Positions 35,151-48,000 of a stretch of 64,000 nt of DNA are shown in pieces. Made by a program: the position numbers and the translations under genes. Source of the DNA: Spirodela intermedia (lineage: Eukaryota; Streptophyta; Magnoliopsida; Alismatales; Araceae); contig LR746265.1 of NCBI GenBank assembly GCA_902729315.2, positions 3,514,892 through 3,578,891 of the forward strand, read 5' to 3'. Position 1 is the stretch's first letter, and each line of letters starts with the position of its first letter. The notes under the pieces were generated by a model. That model was not told where the DNA came from and did not search any database. It worked only from the letters and a program-made list of their open reading frames with translations.

Positions 35151-37216
35151 ACAAATCTTTCCCTTCTTGTGATCCAAAATTGAACAAGTTTCAAAAAGTT
35201 CATGAAACCATCTAGATCTATTCATCATCATGTATGTCATCATATGGGATGATGGCAAGCATGTGTGGATGATATCGATTCTCGCTACTTTGGTGAGGGA
35301 ATTGACACATCTGAAAAAGAAAGGGCAAAGCGGCAATATTGGCTAATGGTTGAGGAGGAAGAATGACCTCTGAAGATAAATAAAGCAGGAGAGGGAGAAG
35401 GAGATGAAGAGTATAAAACATTAGTGTTATCAGCCTATCTATCGGTCCACCTGTGTCTGGGGGGGATTTCCGGTCAATCCGAAGAAGAAAAGAGATCAGC
35501 ACCAAAAGGGGTTGTAGAAGACAGATTTGTGTTCGTCGGAGGAAGATGCCTATTACCACACGTTATGCCCAACAGCCGGGCAATTCCCCCTGAAAATTTA
35601 GCCTCTGAATTGTCTCCCCAGCTTGACTGTTCTATACTCCGTCTTTAAAGGTATATTCGTGATTAAATTGTACTGCAGTCAACTGCACCACCGGGTGCTT
35701 TTTCTTCCAAAATTGTTCAAAGAATTCCATTTTTGTCTCGGAATTCAACAAATTTTGCTTCAACAAAATCCTCCCCGTCAGTTTTCCTTTCTATATTTAT
35801 CATAACTTGCTATTAGGTAGTTCTGAGGCTTCCGGCCGTGGGCTCATCTCCCTTAGGTCAGGCTCATTTATTTCTCTTGTAATTTTCTCAGATGGACCAT
35901 CATTCATTGACTTCCTTCTGGACTTCAAGTGGGTTCCCCCCCTGCTGCAGAACTCTCAGATAGCTACCACTCATCCTCTGTGCCCCTCACGAAGGCGTTG
36001 AACTGAGCATAATTGCGGTCCAGAATGAGCTCCGGGGGCTGGCATGTGAAGACAAAGTCGTTTTTATAACCTTATTTCCTCATCTCTTGAAGCATTTATG
36101 CCCATTCACACGTGTCCTCTTCACTTCCCATCAAACTCGGCCATGAGTCTCTCCATCTCCCTCCCGATAATTTATCAAACCTGTGGCTCCATCTTCCGCT
36201 CCCACATTCTAGCAATTTATTCAGATTTACGCCTGCCGAATGCGCCTGCGATCCGGACGACGACCCCTTTTTTTTTCTCTCTCTCAGCGGCGTAGCAAGG
36301 CTGCAGGTTACTGTGAGAGATTACTTGGCATAAGCCGTTTTTTTTCTCAGTTTCTTCCAATCAGATTCTGCGTAGGTGAGAGTTGTCTCGCAAACTGCAC
36401 TACATAAATTGTGGGTTTTGTGGGTCGAACTTGACGTGATCACAAACAAAGACCCAATTCAAGGGATGAAAAAGAGAACCTTTTTTTTTTCGGGCGACTC
36501 CAGCTTTTGTTGAACCAAATATTTTCTTCCTAGGGTTTTCGAAATGGCACTAAATTGCTGCTAACTCGATGTTCGTCTTCTTGCGCCTGGGTAGTCAACC
36601 ATCAAGCGGCAGTGATGTCTGAAACGCGGTTTTAAAAAGGCAAGATTCTTAAATACGTTGGGTGTGCGTTGAGTAACGAAGCCGGAGGGGAGGGTCTCGC
36701 CATTTGCCCCACCCTCCCACTACACCGCACGGAGGAGGGAGCCGCGTGGAGCCTAGCTTGGGTCTGGCGTCCGGTGGTCCACCGGTCTATTATTTGCAGC
36801 GAGTCCGGGGCAGAGCGTGCGGAGGCGCCTAGCGTTGGTCGTCGGCTGGTCGGCGGCGGCGGCGACCGTCGGAGGAGCGGGAGGAAAGAGAGCGTCGCTG
36901 GCAGTCGAGAACAGGTGTCCTCGTCAGCCGACCCTGAGCCCCTGCCGGAACCGAAGAAACCCCACCACAGATACGAATAGTCAGCCTGCTCGGGGGATGC
37001 GCAGCGGACACTGAGCCCACAGGGCAGTTGTATCCAGCTACCTTTGCCAGCCCATGTCGAACAATCTCTCTCTCTCTCTCTCTCTCTCCTTCTCTGTGTC
37101 TCGCCGACGTGTGCTGTCTGTGGAGCAAGCACGGCCGACGGCGTCCTTTTAAAACGCGCCGCCTTGGCTAGCATCCTCGTCGTGGTCTCCCCAGTGAGAG
37201 GACAGGGGGATTGAGG
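35151..37216. other. upstream region of the EXORDIUM-like gene
   Basis: No supported gene in 2 kb. Composition shifts from AT-rich (35-36.5 kb) to GC-rich beyond 36.66 kb. A CT repeat at 37064-37088 and a TATA-like TTTTAAAA near 37147 precede the gene start by 45-70 bases and may mark its core promoter and leader. Confidence 0.4.
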
Positions 37217-38239
37217 ATGAGGCGGCACACCTTCACCTTTTCCATACTCCTTGTTGTCTCCTCCATCCTGTTGCTCTTCAGCTGCCAGGCCCGAGGCCAC
37301 CGGCTGGCCCCGTCGGCGACGCATCTCCGCCGACGCATCTCCGGCGAGAGGGAGCTCGGGGGCTCGAAGAGGTACGAGGGATCCTCGGAGCTGGTGCATA
37401 TGCGGTACCACATGGGTCCGGTTCTCTCCGCACCCATCAGAATCTACCTCATCTGGTACGGCCGATGGAGGCCGGCGCAGCAGTCCACCATCCGGGACTT
37501 CCTCCACTCCATCTCCGACGCCTCCTCCACCTCCCCCTCCGTCCACGAATGGTGGTCCACTGCCGCCCTCTACAGGGACCAGACCGGCGCCAACGTGACG
37601 CGCTCGGTCTCCATCGCCGGGGAGACCTCAGACCCACTCTGCTCCCGCGGCAGCTCCCTCACCCGCCTGGACATTCAGCGGGTGATCGCCGACGCCGTCG
37701 CCGGCCGCCGTGGGGACGACGGCGGCGTGTACCTCGTCCTCACCGCCGCGGAGGTCGCCATGCAGGACTTCTGCCGGGCCGTGTGCGGCTTCCACTACTT
37801 CACCTTCCCCTCCATCACCGGACGCACGCTGCCCTACGCCTGGGTCGGTAACAGCGGCGACCAGTGCCCATCTATGTGCGCGTACCCCTTCGTCGTGCCG
37901 GAGTACATGGTCGGCACGGCGGCGATGGCCCCGCCCAACGAGGACGCCGGCGTGGACGGCATGGTGAGCGTGATCGGGCACGAGCTAGCGGAGCTCTCGA
38001 CGGACCCGCTGGTGAACTCCTGGTACGCCGGGGAGGACCCGACGGCGCCGACCGAGATCGCGGACCTCTGCGAGGGAATCTACGGGACCGGCGGCGGCGG
38101 GGGGTACGCGGGCCAGGTGATGACCGACGGCGCCGGGAGGAAGTTCAACGTCAACGGGCGGGCCGGGAGGAGGTTCTTGGTGCAGTGGCTGTGGAGCCCC
38201 ATCTTGAACGCCTGCGCCGGCCCCAACGCCATCGACTGA
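37217..38239 (+). CDS. EXORDIUM-like (PHI-1 family) secreted protein
   Basis: 340 residues, intronless. Residues 1-26 are a signal peptide (basic start, then FSILLVVSSILLLFSC). The phosphate-induced-protein/EXORDIUM domain starts at about residue 60 with YHMGPVLSAPIRIYLIWYG and continues with HEWWSTAALYRD, GVYLVLTAAEV, FCRAVCGFHYF, YAWVGNSGDQCP, GVDGMVSVIGHELAEL and a C-terminal NVNGRAGRRFLVQWLW segment. Family members are apoplastic and influence cell expansion and growth responses, including brassinosteroid and low-carbon responses. I use the ATG at 37217 because it puts the signal peptide directly at the N-terminus; the upstream in-frame codon is TTG. The HELAEL motif resembles a metal-site HExxx pattern, but no enzymatic activity is established for the family. 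Confidence 0.92.
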   Translation: MRRHTFTFSILLVVSSILLLFSCQARGHRLAPSATHLRRRISGERELGGSKRYEGSSELVHMRYHMGPVLSAPIRIYLIWYGRWRPAQQSTIRDFLHSISDASSTSPSVHEWWSTAALYRDQTGANVTRSVSIAGETSDPLCSRGSSLTRLDIQRVIADAVAGRRGDDGGVYLVLTAAEVAMQDFCRAVCGFHYFTFPSITGRTLPYAWVGNSGDQCPSMCAYPFVVPEYMVGTAAMAPPNEDAGVDGMVSVIGHELAELSTDPLVNSWYAGEDPTAPTEIADLCEGIYGTGGGGGYAGQVMTDGAGRKFNVNGRAGRRFLVQWLWSPILNACAGPNAID

Positions 38240-40034
38240 CAGACGGCAGCCGACGACTCTTCTGCTTCGTCTTGTTCCTCCTGTCCGATGGTGGATCTCC
38301 CCGCTCGATCTGCAACCGTTGACTCCGACGATTGATATGAGCCACAACTGTACAACATGTGATGATGGGTTCACTGAGGCGTGCACTTCCCGTGGGGCCC
38401 CCCTATAGATAATCTACCAACCAGCTCGCTACTGTACTGCTCCGACTCGGGCTTCGGGTGGGCCGACCCAGATGAGCAGTTTGTAAAATGAATCGAGTGC
38501 ACCAGGAGTAATCAAGTGACTGAATTTCCTGTAAAAAACAAAGTCAACTGACCGCAGTTATCTTTTGCTGAGAACGGGGGGGATACGATCAAGTCAACCC
38601 TATTTAATTAATGCATTCAACGATAATTTACTCCAAGAAGTTTACATGATCCAGACCCTTTTTGCGACGGTTGAAATGCTTGGAAGTTAATTTTTTTTTT
38701 CCATAGACAAAGGAAGTTGAGGAAATCATCTAAAGCACGTGTTTGACAGCCGAGGGAGTTCTCAAATGACCCGAGACCACCGCGGCAAGTACCACATTAA
38801 GTCAACGACATAGCTTTGATCCAGGGTTTGTGGCTAAACCCAGCTCAATGCATTTAATCATGGACGGGGAAGGGAGCATCGTCACGTGGACTTCATTTTT
38901 TTTAAGTGGGTTAGTTAGGTAACCTCCGCACCACACAAGAAACAGGGGAAATATTGACCAACAAAACAGGGCATTGCTGGAATCTATTCTCCAATGTTCT
39001 ATGGTGTTCGGATTACTCTGAAGAGATATTAGTTAGACATGAATAATGCCAGCATTTTCTGGACAGAAATGAAGGAAACTGCCAGTGGTTTTTAAGATGC
39101 CATGTTCTAAGGACGCTGTTTTTGCTCAGAACATTGACAGATAACGCTGTCAGGAAGTCCCCATAACCAAGGCCCTAATTTCTTTTCTCAAGAGAAGACT
39201 CCTTTGCCATTAATATCCTCTACCTCTCATAAAATACTTTGCCAGTAGTGTGGTGTGGGCGTCGGTTTCCAGCTATAAACTTAGGTCAGTCATTTCTATT
39301 GATTCGGACAGGTAAAGAGATTGACATAGCTGATGTTAGACTGTCCAAAGAAAATACAAAGGAAGTGATGAAAGAGTTTAACCATGAGAGTTTTTCAGGG
39401 CGGGAGAAAAACTGGCATGTTCTCCACGTTGCATGCAATATTCTTGAGACGAATTAATTGTGAAACATCTTCTCTCGGCTATTGCAAATGACTACCAGAT
39501 ACGTCGAACACAATTTAAATCACAATTTGGGAGCAGATAATGTAAACTGCCGGTCAACATGATAAGAAAAATTGGCAGAGATCATAATATATAACCACTT
39601 TATATTTTTCTCTTAATGTTTGCATCAGAAGTTATCATCTGACAGTGTAAATCTTCAAATAAAGCTATAATTTTCAACATGATCAAGATCCACAAACAAA
39701 AGAACACGAAAGAAAAAAGAAAAAGGATCAAAATTTCGGATACAGTCTTTCATACTGATCAGAACACAACCCTAAGGCTACGAGGAGAGATCTTTCAACA
39801 ATGGAGGACGGTAATATGGCAGACATCACCATAAACACGTATTTCTCACAAAGCACTCGAAAAATGTGATAAAGATTATCCAAGAAAAAGATCGCGATCA
39901 GAATAGGGTTTTCTGCTCCAAGCAGGTCTCTTGTCTTCTTTTCAAATTACTAATCCTCAAGCTCCATTGCCACCTGCATGACGATCCAATACAAGGTGGC
40001 GATATTTTTTTGGGGTGTAAATACGTCCACGGCT
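38240..40034. other. intergenic region between EXL and unknown gene (convergent)
   Basis: 1.8 kb holding two 3' ends. The frame at 39239-39457 is short and has no family resemblance, so I do not call it. Nothing else recognisable. Confidence 0.45.
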
Positions 40035-41150
40035 CTAATCGACTTGAACCAATGCAGTCGCTGCCTTGACAACAGGAATTGAGCATAAACTCCGCAAGTT
40101 CTCACCTTCAGAATGACATTGAGATATTTTAAATTTCTTGCACCTCCTCACAGACGTAGTCTCCAATAATAACTCTCCCTCATCTGATTGTTTTTCCGCA
40201 GGTAGATGCATATTTTCGATGGTATCATATTTTGGTTCTCCACTCAACGGATCACCTCTGGACTGTGTCACTTCCCCTGGATATTCATTAACTCTCGGGC
40301 TACACTGGCTCAGAGAGATTCCTTTTTGCTTATTTCTTCCTCTTCTCCCGTGACCAAAACCATTACCCTTACACTGATGGCTTGAAGGGACTTCCCAATC
40401 TTCTGCCACTTTCCCCTGATATTCATCTCTGAAGCGCATCACAATCCTTCCACCCGATTTCTCCGAAGAGCCTCCGTCACTTGATTCGCTGTGATCTTCA
40501 ACAAGTGAAGCTGAATCTCCATTATATATTATGCCACCTTCATTATCTCTAGTTCTCCACGAAGCTTCACCCACATTCTTCAACTTTCTCGAAATCCTCG
40601 TGGAACTATTCATAGTGCGGTGCAATCTTCGGGCTAGCTCCTCGTCCAGCGGATGTTTGACTTTATAAAGTAACTCAACAGGGATATGTTTCTTCTTGAT
40701 AGCTTTTCGCCTTCGACGAATTTTCGTGCGATACTCATCTCCTGAAACAGAAGCAACCAATTCTAGAACGCTCCTCGCAAACGCTTTCGCCTTCGTTGCG
40801 GCAATCGCCTTCTCTGTTGCGGTCACCCGGGCGGCAGCTGCAGCCTCGGCGGCAGTCAGAGCTGCTGACCTCACGGTCTCCACGATTTCTTCGGGGGTTA
40901 ATTCGCTAGAATTTAGGAGGCAATGAAGATGTCCCATGAGGTCATCGGAGATAGGCGGCGAGCATTCACAATTCTGCCGCTTCATCCCGGCCAGAAGACG
41001 CTTGCGTGGAGGCAGTAAAGAGTCGTAATCAGCAGGATCAGCCTGAGTCGCTTCAGTCTCCATAGATTTAACTCGGCCTCCCTCGTCCTCCCCCACGCCA
41101 GAGTCCCCTGTCACGCTGGAAAGTATGATGACCGAGGGAGTCTGAACCAT
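40035..41150 (-). CDS. Unknown plant protein with basic nuclear-like motif
   Basis: 371 residues, single open frame; I do not recognise the family by name. Seen: an N-terminal LLPPRKRLLAGMKRQ block; an ELTPEEIVETVRSAA helix followed by an Ala-rich helix of about 40 residues (AALTAAEAAAAARVTATEK); a strongly basic KIRRRRKAIKKKHIPVELLY stretch (residues about 150-170) that could be a nuclear signal; LARRLHRTMNSSTRISR; then a Ser/Glu-rich, poorly ordered C-terminal half with another basic RRGRNKQKG patch. No membrane segment or signal peptide. A second Met at 41063, just before the first conserved-looking block, may be the real start (342 residues). It lies head to head with the FANCJ gene. Function not inferred. 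Confidence 0.75.
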   Translation of the reverse strand: MVQTPSVIILSSVTGDSGVGEDEGGRVKSMETEATQADPADYDSLLPPRKRLLAGMKRQNCECSPPISDDLMGHLHCLLNSSELTPEEIVETVRSAALTAAEAAAAARVTATEKAIAATKAKAFARSVLELVASVSGDEYRTKIRRRRKAIKKKHIPVELLYKVKHPLDEELARRLHRTMNSSTRISRKLKNVGEASWRTRDNEGGIIYNGDSASLVEDHSESSDGGSSEKSGGRIVMRFRDEYQGKVAEDWEVPSSHQCKGNGFGHGRRGRNKQKGISLSQCSPRVNEYPGEVTQSRGDPLSGEPKYDTIENMHLPAEKQSDEGELLLETTSVRRCKKFKISQCHSEGENLRSLCSIPVVKAATALVQVD

Positions 41151-42073
41151 GCGAGGACTGGCAAGGGAAAGAAGAATTCTCCGGAACTCTTCTCGAATTG
41201 TCTACATCTGAGACCCAAGCTCGATGCCTTCGTCCTAAATCTAGCAATTGTCATCAATCTGGGAGAAGAAAAAACCTGAGAAAATTAGACACCAACTCAC
41301 CGAAGCGGAGTGAGCCGCGGAGACTCAAACTGTATGGTCAGAGCCGATCAAAACCCTCCGCAATTGAAGGATTCAACAGCCCAAAACCTCCGCCCTTCGG
41401 CAGATTAATCAATTTGAGGTACCTGCGATGCGGGAATCAATCCGAAAGGCGGGGAAGAGAGCTCCTCGGCACTCCTAAATCACCGCGTCGAAGCCAGGGA
41501 TTAGGGTTCTCATCTCATCGGATTGGACGGGAGATCAACGGCAGGAGGAAGAGAGGAGGACCGGTCTTCTCTCCTTGTCTTCCTCTCTTTATTCCGCCCA
41601 TATTTATATCTTCGCTTGGCTACAAGGAAGAACCCGACCTGCCTGCCGTCGATACAGGTGGCCAGACGCCTCGCACGAGAAGTAACCACATCACCGCTTC
41701 CTTCCATCCAGTCTGACCCCATAGGGCCCATAGCCATTTGCTCTTAACTATCACGGACAAACATTGTAAGAATGGGGTACGTGTCCCTGTACTGGCATCC
41801 ATGCACCGTTTAAGTGCACACGTATTTGTATATCTGTCGGCAACATTCATGTTGTTTTATGGCTCAGCCCACATTATGGGGACATCATGGGGAAAAGATT
41901 GGGTCTGGCCCATATGGGAGATTATATGAAGTTATTGGAATTTATTGGATGAGGTAACTTCAAGAGGGACTTTTTCGTAAAGAGGCTGAAAAACCCCGCC
42001 AAAACCATCGCGGCCCGCCCTTGTCTCTCTTCTGTGCGCATCGGGGGAAGAAGGCAGAGGAAGGTTGGGAGAA
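41151..42073. promoter_or_regulatory. Shared divergent promoter region
   Basis: 923 bp between the start codons of the unknown gene (-) and the FANCJ-type helicase (+). Both transcripts must start here. No clear TATA box next to either start; a bidirectional promoter is possible but only inferred from layout. Confidence 0.45.
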
Positions 42074-45000
42074 ATGGAAGCGTCAGCTTCCGTCGGGGAA
42101 GGCGACGACAAGACGAAGCGCAATGTGTATCAGATCGGCGGGATTCCTGTGGATTTCCCTCACAAGGCCTACGGTTCCCAGCTCGCCTTCATGGGGAGAG
42201 TGATATCCACGCTCGATCGGGCGCAGAAACAGGGTCACTGTCACGCCCTCCTGGAGTCACCCACCGGTACCGGAAAAACCCTCTCTCTCCTCTGCTCCAC
42301 CCTCGCATGGCAGAAGAGTTACTTGTCTAGGTATTCTGCACCGCCACCATCACCGCCTAAGCGGTCCGTAGGGAAGGATGCCCAGGCACATCCTGCCCCT
42401 GAAGGGCCTGATCCATTTGTCGATGGAGGCGGGTTCATTCCAGACACAGAATCATCGCGTGAGAATCTCTCTCCACTGATCTTCGCGTCCCTTAATTGTT
42501 CCCTCCACTCGTCTTACGATTGTGCTCCTCGCCCTTTATTTTATTCAGAAAATCCATCCCCCATACTCGGAAATAATGGGGAAAACCAGGAACACGCGCC
42601 TCCTAGGATATACTATGCTTCGTGAGTATAACGATCTTAAACAAAATAACGTGCATCCTGTCGATGCTTGAATGAAACTTACTCAATTTCTGTTGGGCGC
42701 GTTGCCGCAGGAGGACTCATACTCAAATAAGTCAGGTCATCAGTGAATACCGCAGAACATCATACCGCGTGCCCATGGCAATCCTGGTATGTACTTGTCG
42801 ATTGCTGGACATAATGGACCATAGAGATTCCATTCCTTGTCTATATTGATGCTTTCTGGCTATGTATCAGTATATACATATAGAGATGTAATCTCAGTGA
42901 CATGCCTGCTGTCAAAAATTACTTGAGTTGGTTTCCTCCACGCATCGGTTTTACAGTACGCTTCTGGCATTCTGTCTGGAGTTAAAACTGGTATCGATTA
43001 TGGACGTCAATAGGGTGCAAGTGTGGCAATCGATTGATAGAAAAAATAGTAGTGAGTCATCTGGCTGTACTACTCCTATTATTTGTCACGTCATCTGCAG
43101 GAATCTATACCATCGTTTTCATGTGTCAGTGGGCTGCTAATGGTTCCTAGAAAAATTCTGTTGGTTCCTGTTTGGCTGGCATTGCTTGGAAGAATTGTGA
43201 AGTTTGGGGATGTGCTGAGATTCTCTGGAGGATACATGGTTCAGTGGAAAGGGTGAAGGTGGACCGAGGAGAGGGTCGATTGGTTTGTTGGGGGGGGCGG
43301 GAGAGGGTTGTGGGCGCCAGAGGAGGAAAGTGGAGAAGGGCGGGATTGTGGAGGAGGGGGATGAAGCGAATGGATGATGCGTTGTCTGCTGTAGGAGAGG
43401 AGTGGAGGACGGAGAAGGTTGGGGAGCGGGGGAGGAGGGGGTTGGGCGTCTCATTGTGGGGGGGGGGGGGGGGGGTGTGTTGGGGTTGGGTTCGAATTGG
43501 TCTGGATTCGTGGGTTGGTCACGGTTAAGTCTCAGTCTATCTTGTATTATTGCCTGGTCGCGCCGGTCAACTTTATTTCCGGGGCATTATTTGATGTATC
43601 CAATCCTATTATTGGCTGCTCCCAGTAACTGCTTTATAAATTAGAAGTAAATCCCAAAGTGATGTTTTTCCAAAAGTACTGCGTTATATTAAGAATGAAT
43701 GGAGTCATCACAGACTTCATGTATTGTTTATTTAATGATGACGAGAGAAGAGGAAATTCGATTTTATTTAAGAATCTGGGTGGGACGGGGTACTTGATGA
43801 AAACTGCAATTACTCACCTCATGACAACTAAAAAATGAGGCAAGTGCAATTACATGGGTTACATTTTAGTGGTACGACTCAACGGGCAATATTTTACCAA
43901 AATGCACATTCAACTTCATCCAAAAGATTAATCCTGTTTTCTCTTCACTTTTTTTCAAAAAGATGCCCAGAAATGTAAGGTGGTGTTATGATTGTTTTCT
44001 ATTTTTTAACAACTGCCATTTGCACGTGTTTTGATTTCATCGCTTGATTCTATATATTTTTTTGTCTCTGTGCATTGAATTTTTTTCAAAGAAATATTCT
44101 TTTACCACAGGGGATTGATTTTTGTACTGTCCCTTTTCATGGAGTTTTCTTGGAACCACTGTTTTTCAGGCATCTCGAAGGCACTATTGCACAAACCAAG
44201 TCATATCCATAAGTGACAATGTGGATGAAAACTGGTACAGCTATAAGATCAAATGAAAGTTACTTATTTCCTCGCTTTCTCCTTTTTAAGGCATAACGTT
44301 TCATTTCTTTTCGTTCTGTAATTTAGTAAAAAGCTTTTGAAAGATGAAGAAATGGGGTGCATGGAATTTAAGTAAGTTGCATCCCCTTTCATTTGAGAAA
44401 TTTATTCCATATGGTATTTTGTAAAACTTAGTCCTAAAAGAGTGCCCGTCCACCAGACATGCAAACAGAGTCAAAGAACATTCTTCCCTTAAGAGAGGTG
44501 GCTGCCACGAAGTTCACGATATTGAAGATCTGGTGAAAATTGGTCGAAGTGTAAAAGGTTAATCTTCAAACTACTATATATCTATAGATATAAATATAGA
44601 TATAGATATAGATAGATAGATAGATAGATAGATATACAGCCCCCCAACTGTCTTCCAAGGCCTTTCTGACAATATTGTTTCTTTTGTAGGCTGTTCATAT
44701 TTTGGAGCCCGTTCTCTTGCCACTGAAGCTCAATTGGTTTTCTGCCCTTATAACTACGTCATAAATCCAATCATTCGGAAAGCAATGGAGATAGACCTTA
44801 AAGGAGACATCTTAATTCTTGATGAAGCCCAGTAAGTCCGATTTCCCTGGTTTTGTAATGGTTATATAAACCACTTTCAACTTGCTTGTTTGCTATTCTT
44901 AAACAGGTATTGAATTAGTTGTTCCATCTTCCACAATTGAACCTTCACAAATTTTACTTCTTATTTTTTCTTACCTTCTCATTAGTTCAAGTGTTTAGCT

Positions 45001-48000
45001 CAGATTATTTTTGCGTTACGATTATTTTTGTTGTAGGTATAATATTGGTATATTATGCTTTCTTATGCCATTTAAAGCGACATACGTTTTTATTTATGTA
45101 ACAACTGGTGTTTCGTTGTAGCAATATTGAGGACATGGCAAGGGATGCTGCAAGCGTGGATATAGATGAGGATATTCTACACAGTATGGCCTTTTCACTT
45201 CCTGCTTATCACCCATCAGTATTCAATCTCCATTGTATTGGTGAAAAAGTACATGACTGATGCATTTGATTGGTTAAATTTTCGTTTACTTGAAGGACTG
45301 CACCATGAACTAGGGGAACTATGTCATGGTCCCACGGGTGATTCTGCAACATATCAGCCTCTGCATGACATGGTTCAGGTATCACTGAAATAATGGCGTA
45401 TGTTTTCAGGTATCACTGAAACAGGTATCATATAAAGATAGTTTCTGATTGCTCCACAATGTGCAGGGGATAATAAGTTGGATAGGTCGGAGGACAGATG
45501 ACCTAGGGTATCATGTTTTTGAGCATTATTCTTCATGGTCAGTGACTTCTTTCAGTCATTTACTTAAAGGACTTTGTTCATTACTTGCAAAACTGGCAAG
45601 ACAAACATGGAAATTCAGTGAAAGAAATGCTTGCTTTCTAATGCACTTTTAATCAATTGCAGCAATTTCCTGATAAAATATAAAATGTTAAAAAAATCCT
45701 TTAGACTGATTAACCTATTGAATCAATTAGGAATCCATTCGATGAAAAGTTGTTTAGCGAGCCTGGCATGCTGATAATGAATTATTAGCGTTTCAGGGCT
45801 TTACTCTAAACACAAAAAAATTATGTTGTGAAAAAAGATCTTTAAATGAAACTGGGGCACGTCTAAAGAGTTTAAATTACCAAACCAGGCGACAGATAAA
45901 ATAAAATAAATATCAATCCTTCTGTAATGGGAATTCTGTGAGCTGGATTTTTAGCAGTTCAGTATCTTTTATTCTTGTGGCATGCTTGTGTACTTCCATA
46001 ATTAGAAGGATAGCGCCAATTTGACTGGTTGACAATCAAGTGCCGACATTGACATAGAATTTTTTTACTAAAACCATCAATAGAAATCGTTAATCAAGGG
46101 TCACCGTATCCAACTTTCCTCCTGAAGTAAATTATCTTTGGTATTGCGACTTTTAAACAAAGTCATACTCTTTTCATAGCTTTTGTTTGAGAGTACTAGC
46201 GTTCTAAGGTGTAGGTCTAGAATCTAAATCATTTAAGCTGCGGAATTATTACGATTTTGGGAATAACTTTTTTGCATTTCATTCTAGATTTTTTTCTTAC
46301 GCAAAATACCTGTTTTCGCCCAAAATTTAATAATTTAAACATTACGTCACCTGCTCATCTGATTTAAACTCTACCATATTTAATAAAATCGTTAACAAAT
46401 TTGCTTTAACTTATAGGGAACCTAAGATTTTAATCGTATTATAATAGAATAAAACTTTTAGATATGGATGAATGTTGATTTGTTATTTTTTTTTAAAAAG
46501 GCGCAACTTGTGTTTGGTGTCCCAGTGATTTTTCATTTCAATTATTTTTTGGTATCTAGAAAAGTACTTTTTTAAAAAAAAGCTCTTGTTTGTGGAAATA
46601 AGTTTAAAGATATCTTGCTGGAGACAAAAATGGTTTCTTTTAGGAAAAATATCCTTTTAAGTACAAGAATTTTGAGCTCTAAACTTATACTTTATAAGTG
46701 AAATAACACTGGGCCATAAGAGAAGTCATTGAAAGAATGATTTTATAAAAAGAAGTTGCGATCGACAATAGTGATAACTATTATAAGTTGAATGGTGTGA
46801 CTGGGGCTTGCCAAATCACCCCATCCTTGTAGCCATGTGAGCACTATGCATGCATTCAGCTTCTGACCAGTCAGATCTGTCATCCTTGTGTATACTTGTG
46901 TAAGCATTTTGTTCTAACAATTTGAAATCCTAAACTACTAAGATTCCCGTTTTTTAAGCTAGGGAGTGTCCTTGAGTGTGACTTCATCATCTGTAAGCTC
47001 CTTCAGTGTTCTCTTTGGTCTTTCTCGTCACTGCTGCTGGCAATGTTGATTACGTCCACTAATTCAACTGCTGCACTGGACGTGCATTTTCCGGCCTTAC
47101 AGTTTTAATCATTTGGATGTTCATGCTAGTTGGACTGGTGGTAGTGCCATCAAGGAACTTGCTGATTCTGGAATATGTCTGCAGAGCTTCCCAATCTTGG
47201 AGGGATGTGCGAAAAAGGTATATCTAAGATTGATGTCAGTCATTGCCCGTTCATATGGTTCTATTATAGTTTCTGTCGGTTTCTATCAATTTCTATGGTT
47301 CTCTCTGATGACCAAACAACTAACCACATGCAGGCTATCAAAGATTATTCAGAGGGAGGCACAAGACAAGTGTGCCTAAGTGGGATATCAGCAACAACGC
47401 TTGAGGGTATAGTATTTGGAATTGATTGAATGAGAAGCAAGTTTTGATAATAAACAGGTGATTTCATCGTGTAGGTTTGTTCTGTTCATTATCCTATCTC
47501 TTCTCTGGAAATGCTCTTCATGCAACTGATTATCAACTAGTATTGCAACGATACGGTAAAAGAGATGGTAAGGAGCTTAGCTTTCTCTTTTATGTCTGAC
47601 TATGGTTTCAGTTCTAACTTTCGTTTTGTATAAACAAAAAAATTTCATAAACTTTGAGGTGCAGCTTAGTCAGAATTTAAACCAAATACGTATTCAGTTT
47701 ATGATTAGATTTCGAAAATTTCTCAAGGATCTTCTTTAACGAACTAATCGGGCAATCAAAGTGTTTCATTAAACACAGTCGGGTAATCATCTCCGAAAAC
47801 TTCAAATAACTAGTTGACCTCAAAGCGTGTATTCATCATGTTTGGAATTTCTCATCACCTTAGAAAGTGTATTGTTATCCATTATTGCTGTTTAGGTAAT
47901 TAATAGCTCCCCTTGTTCCTCTCTTTATTGGCTGTTTTAACCCATATGTTTGTTTGGTGATACACAGGTAATAATGTTAAAAGCTGGGCACATACATTGA

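Noticed and set aside
36632-37546. A 304-codon minus-strand frame over the EXORDIUM-like gene start
   Set aside because: Low-complexity Gly/Pro/Arg composition, overlaps the clear signal peptide and domain on the plus strand.
39239-39457. 72-codon frame between the EXL and unknown genes
   Set aside because: Short, no family resemblance, no splice partner found.
43172-43528. 118-codon plus-strand frame in the G-rich part of FANCJ intron 3
   Set aside because: Gly/Arg/Trp-rich composition artefact of a G-rich tract; lies between well supported exons.
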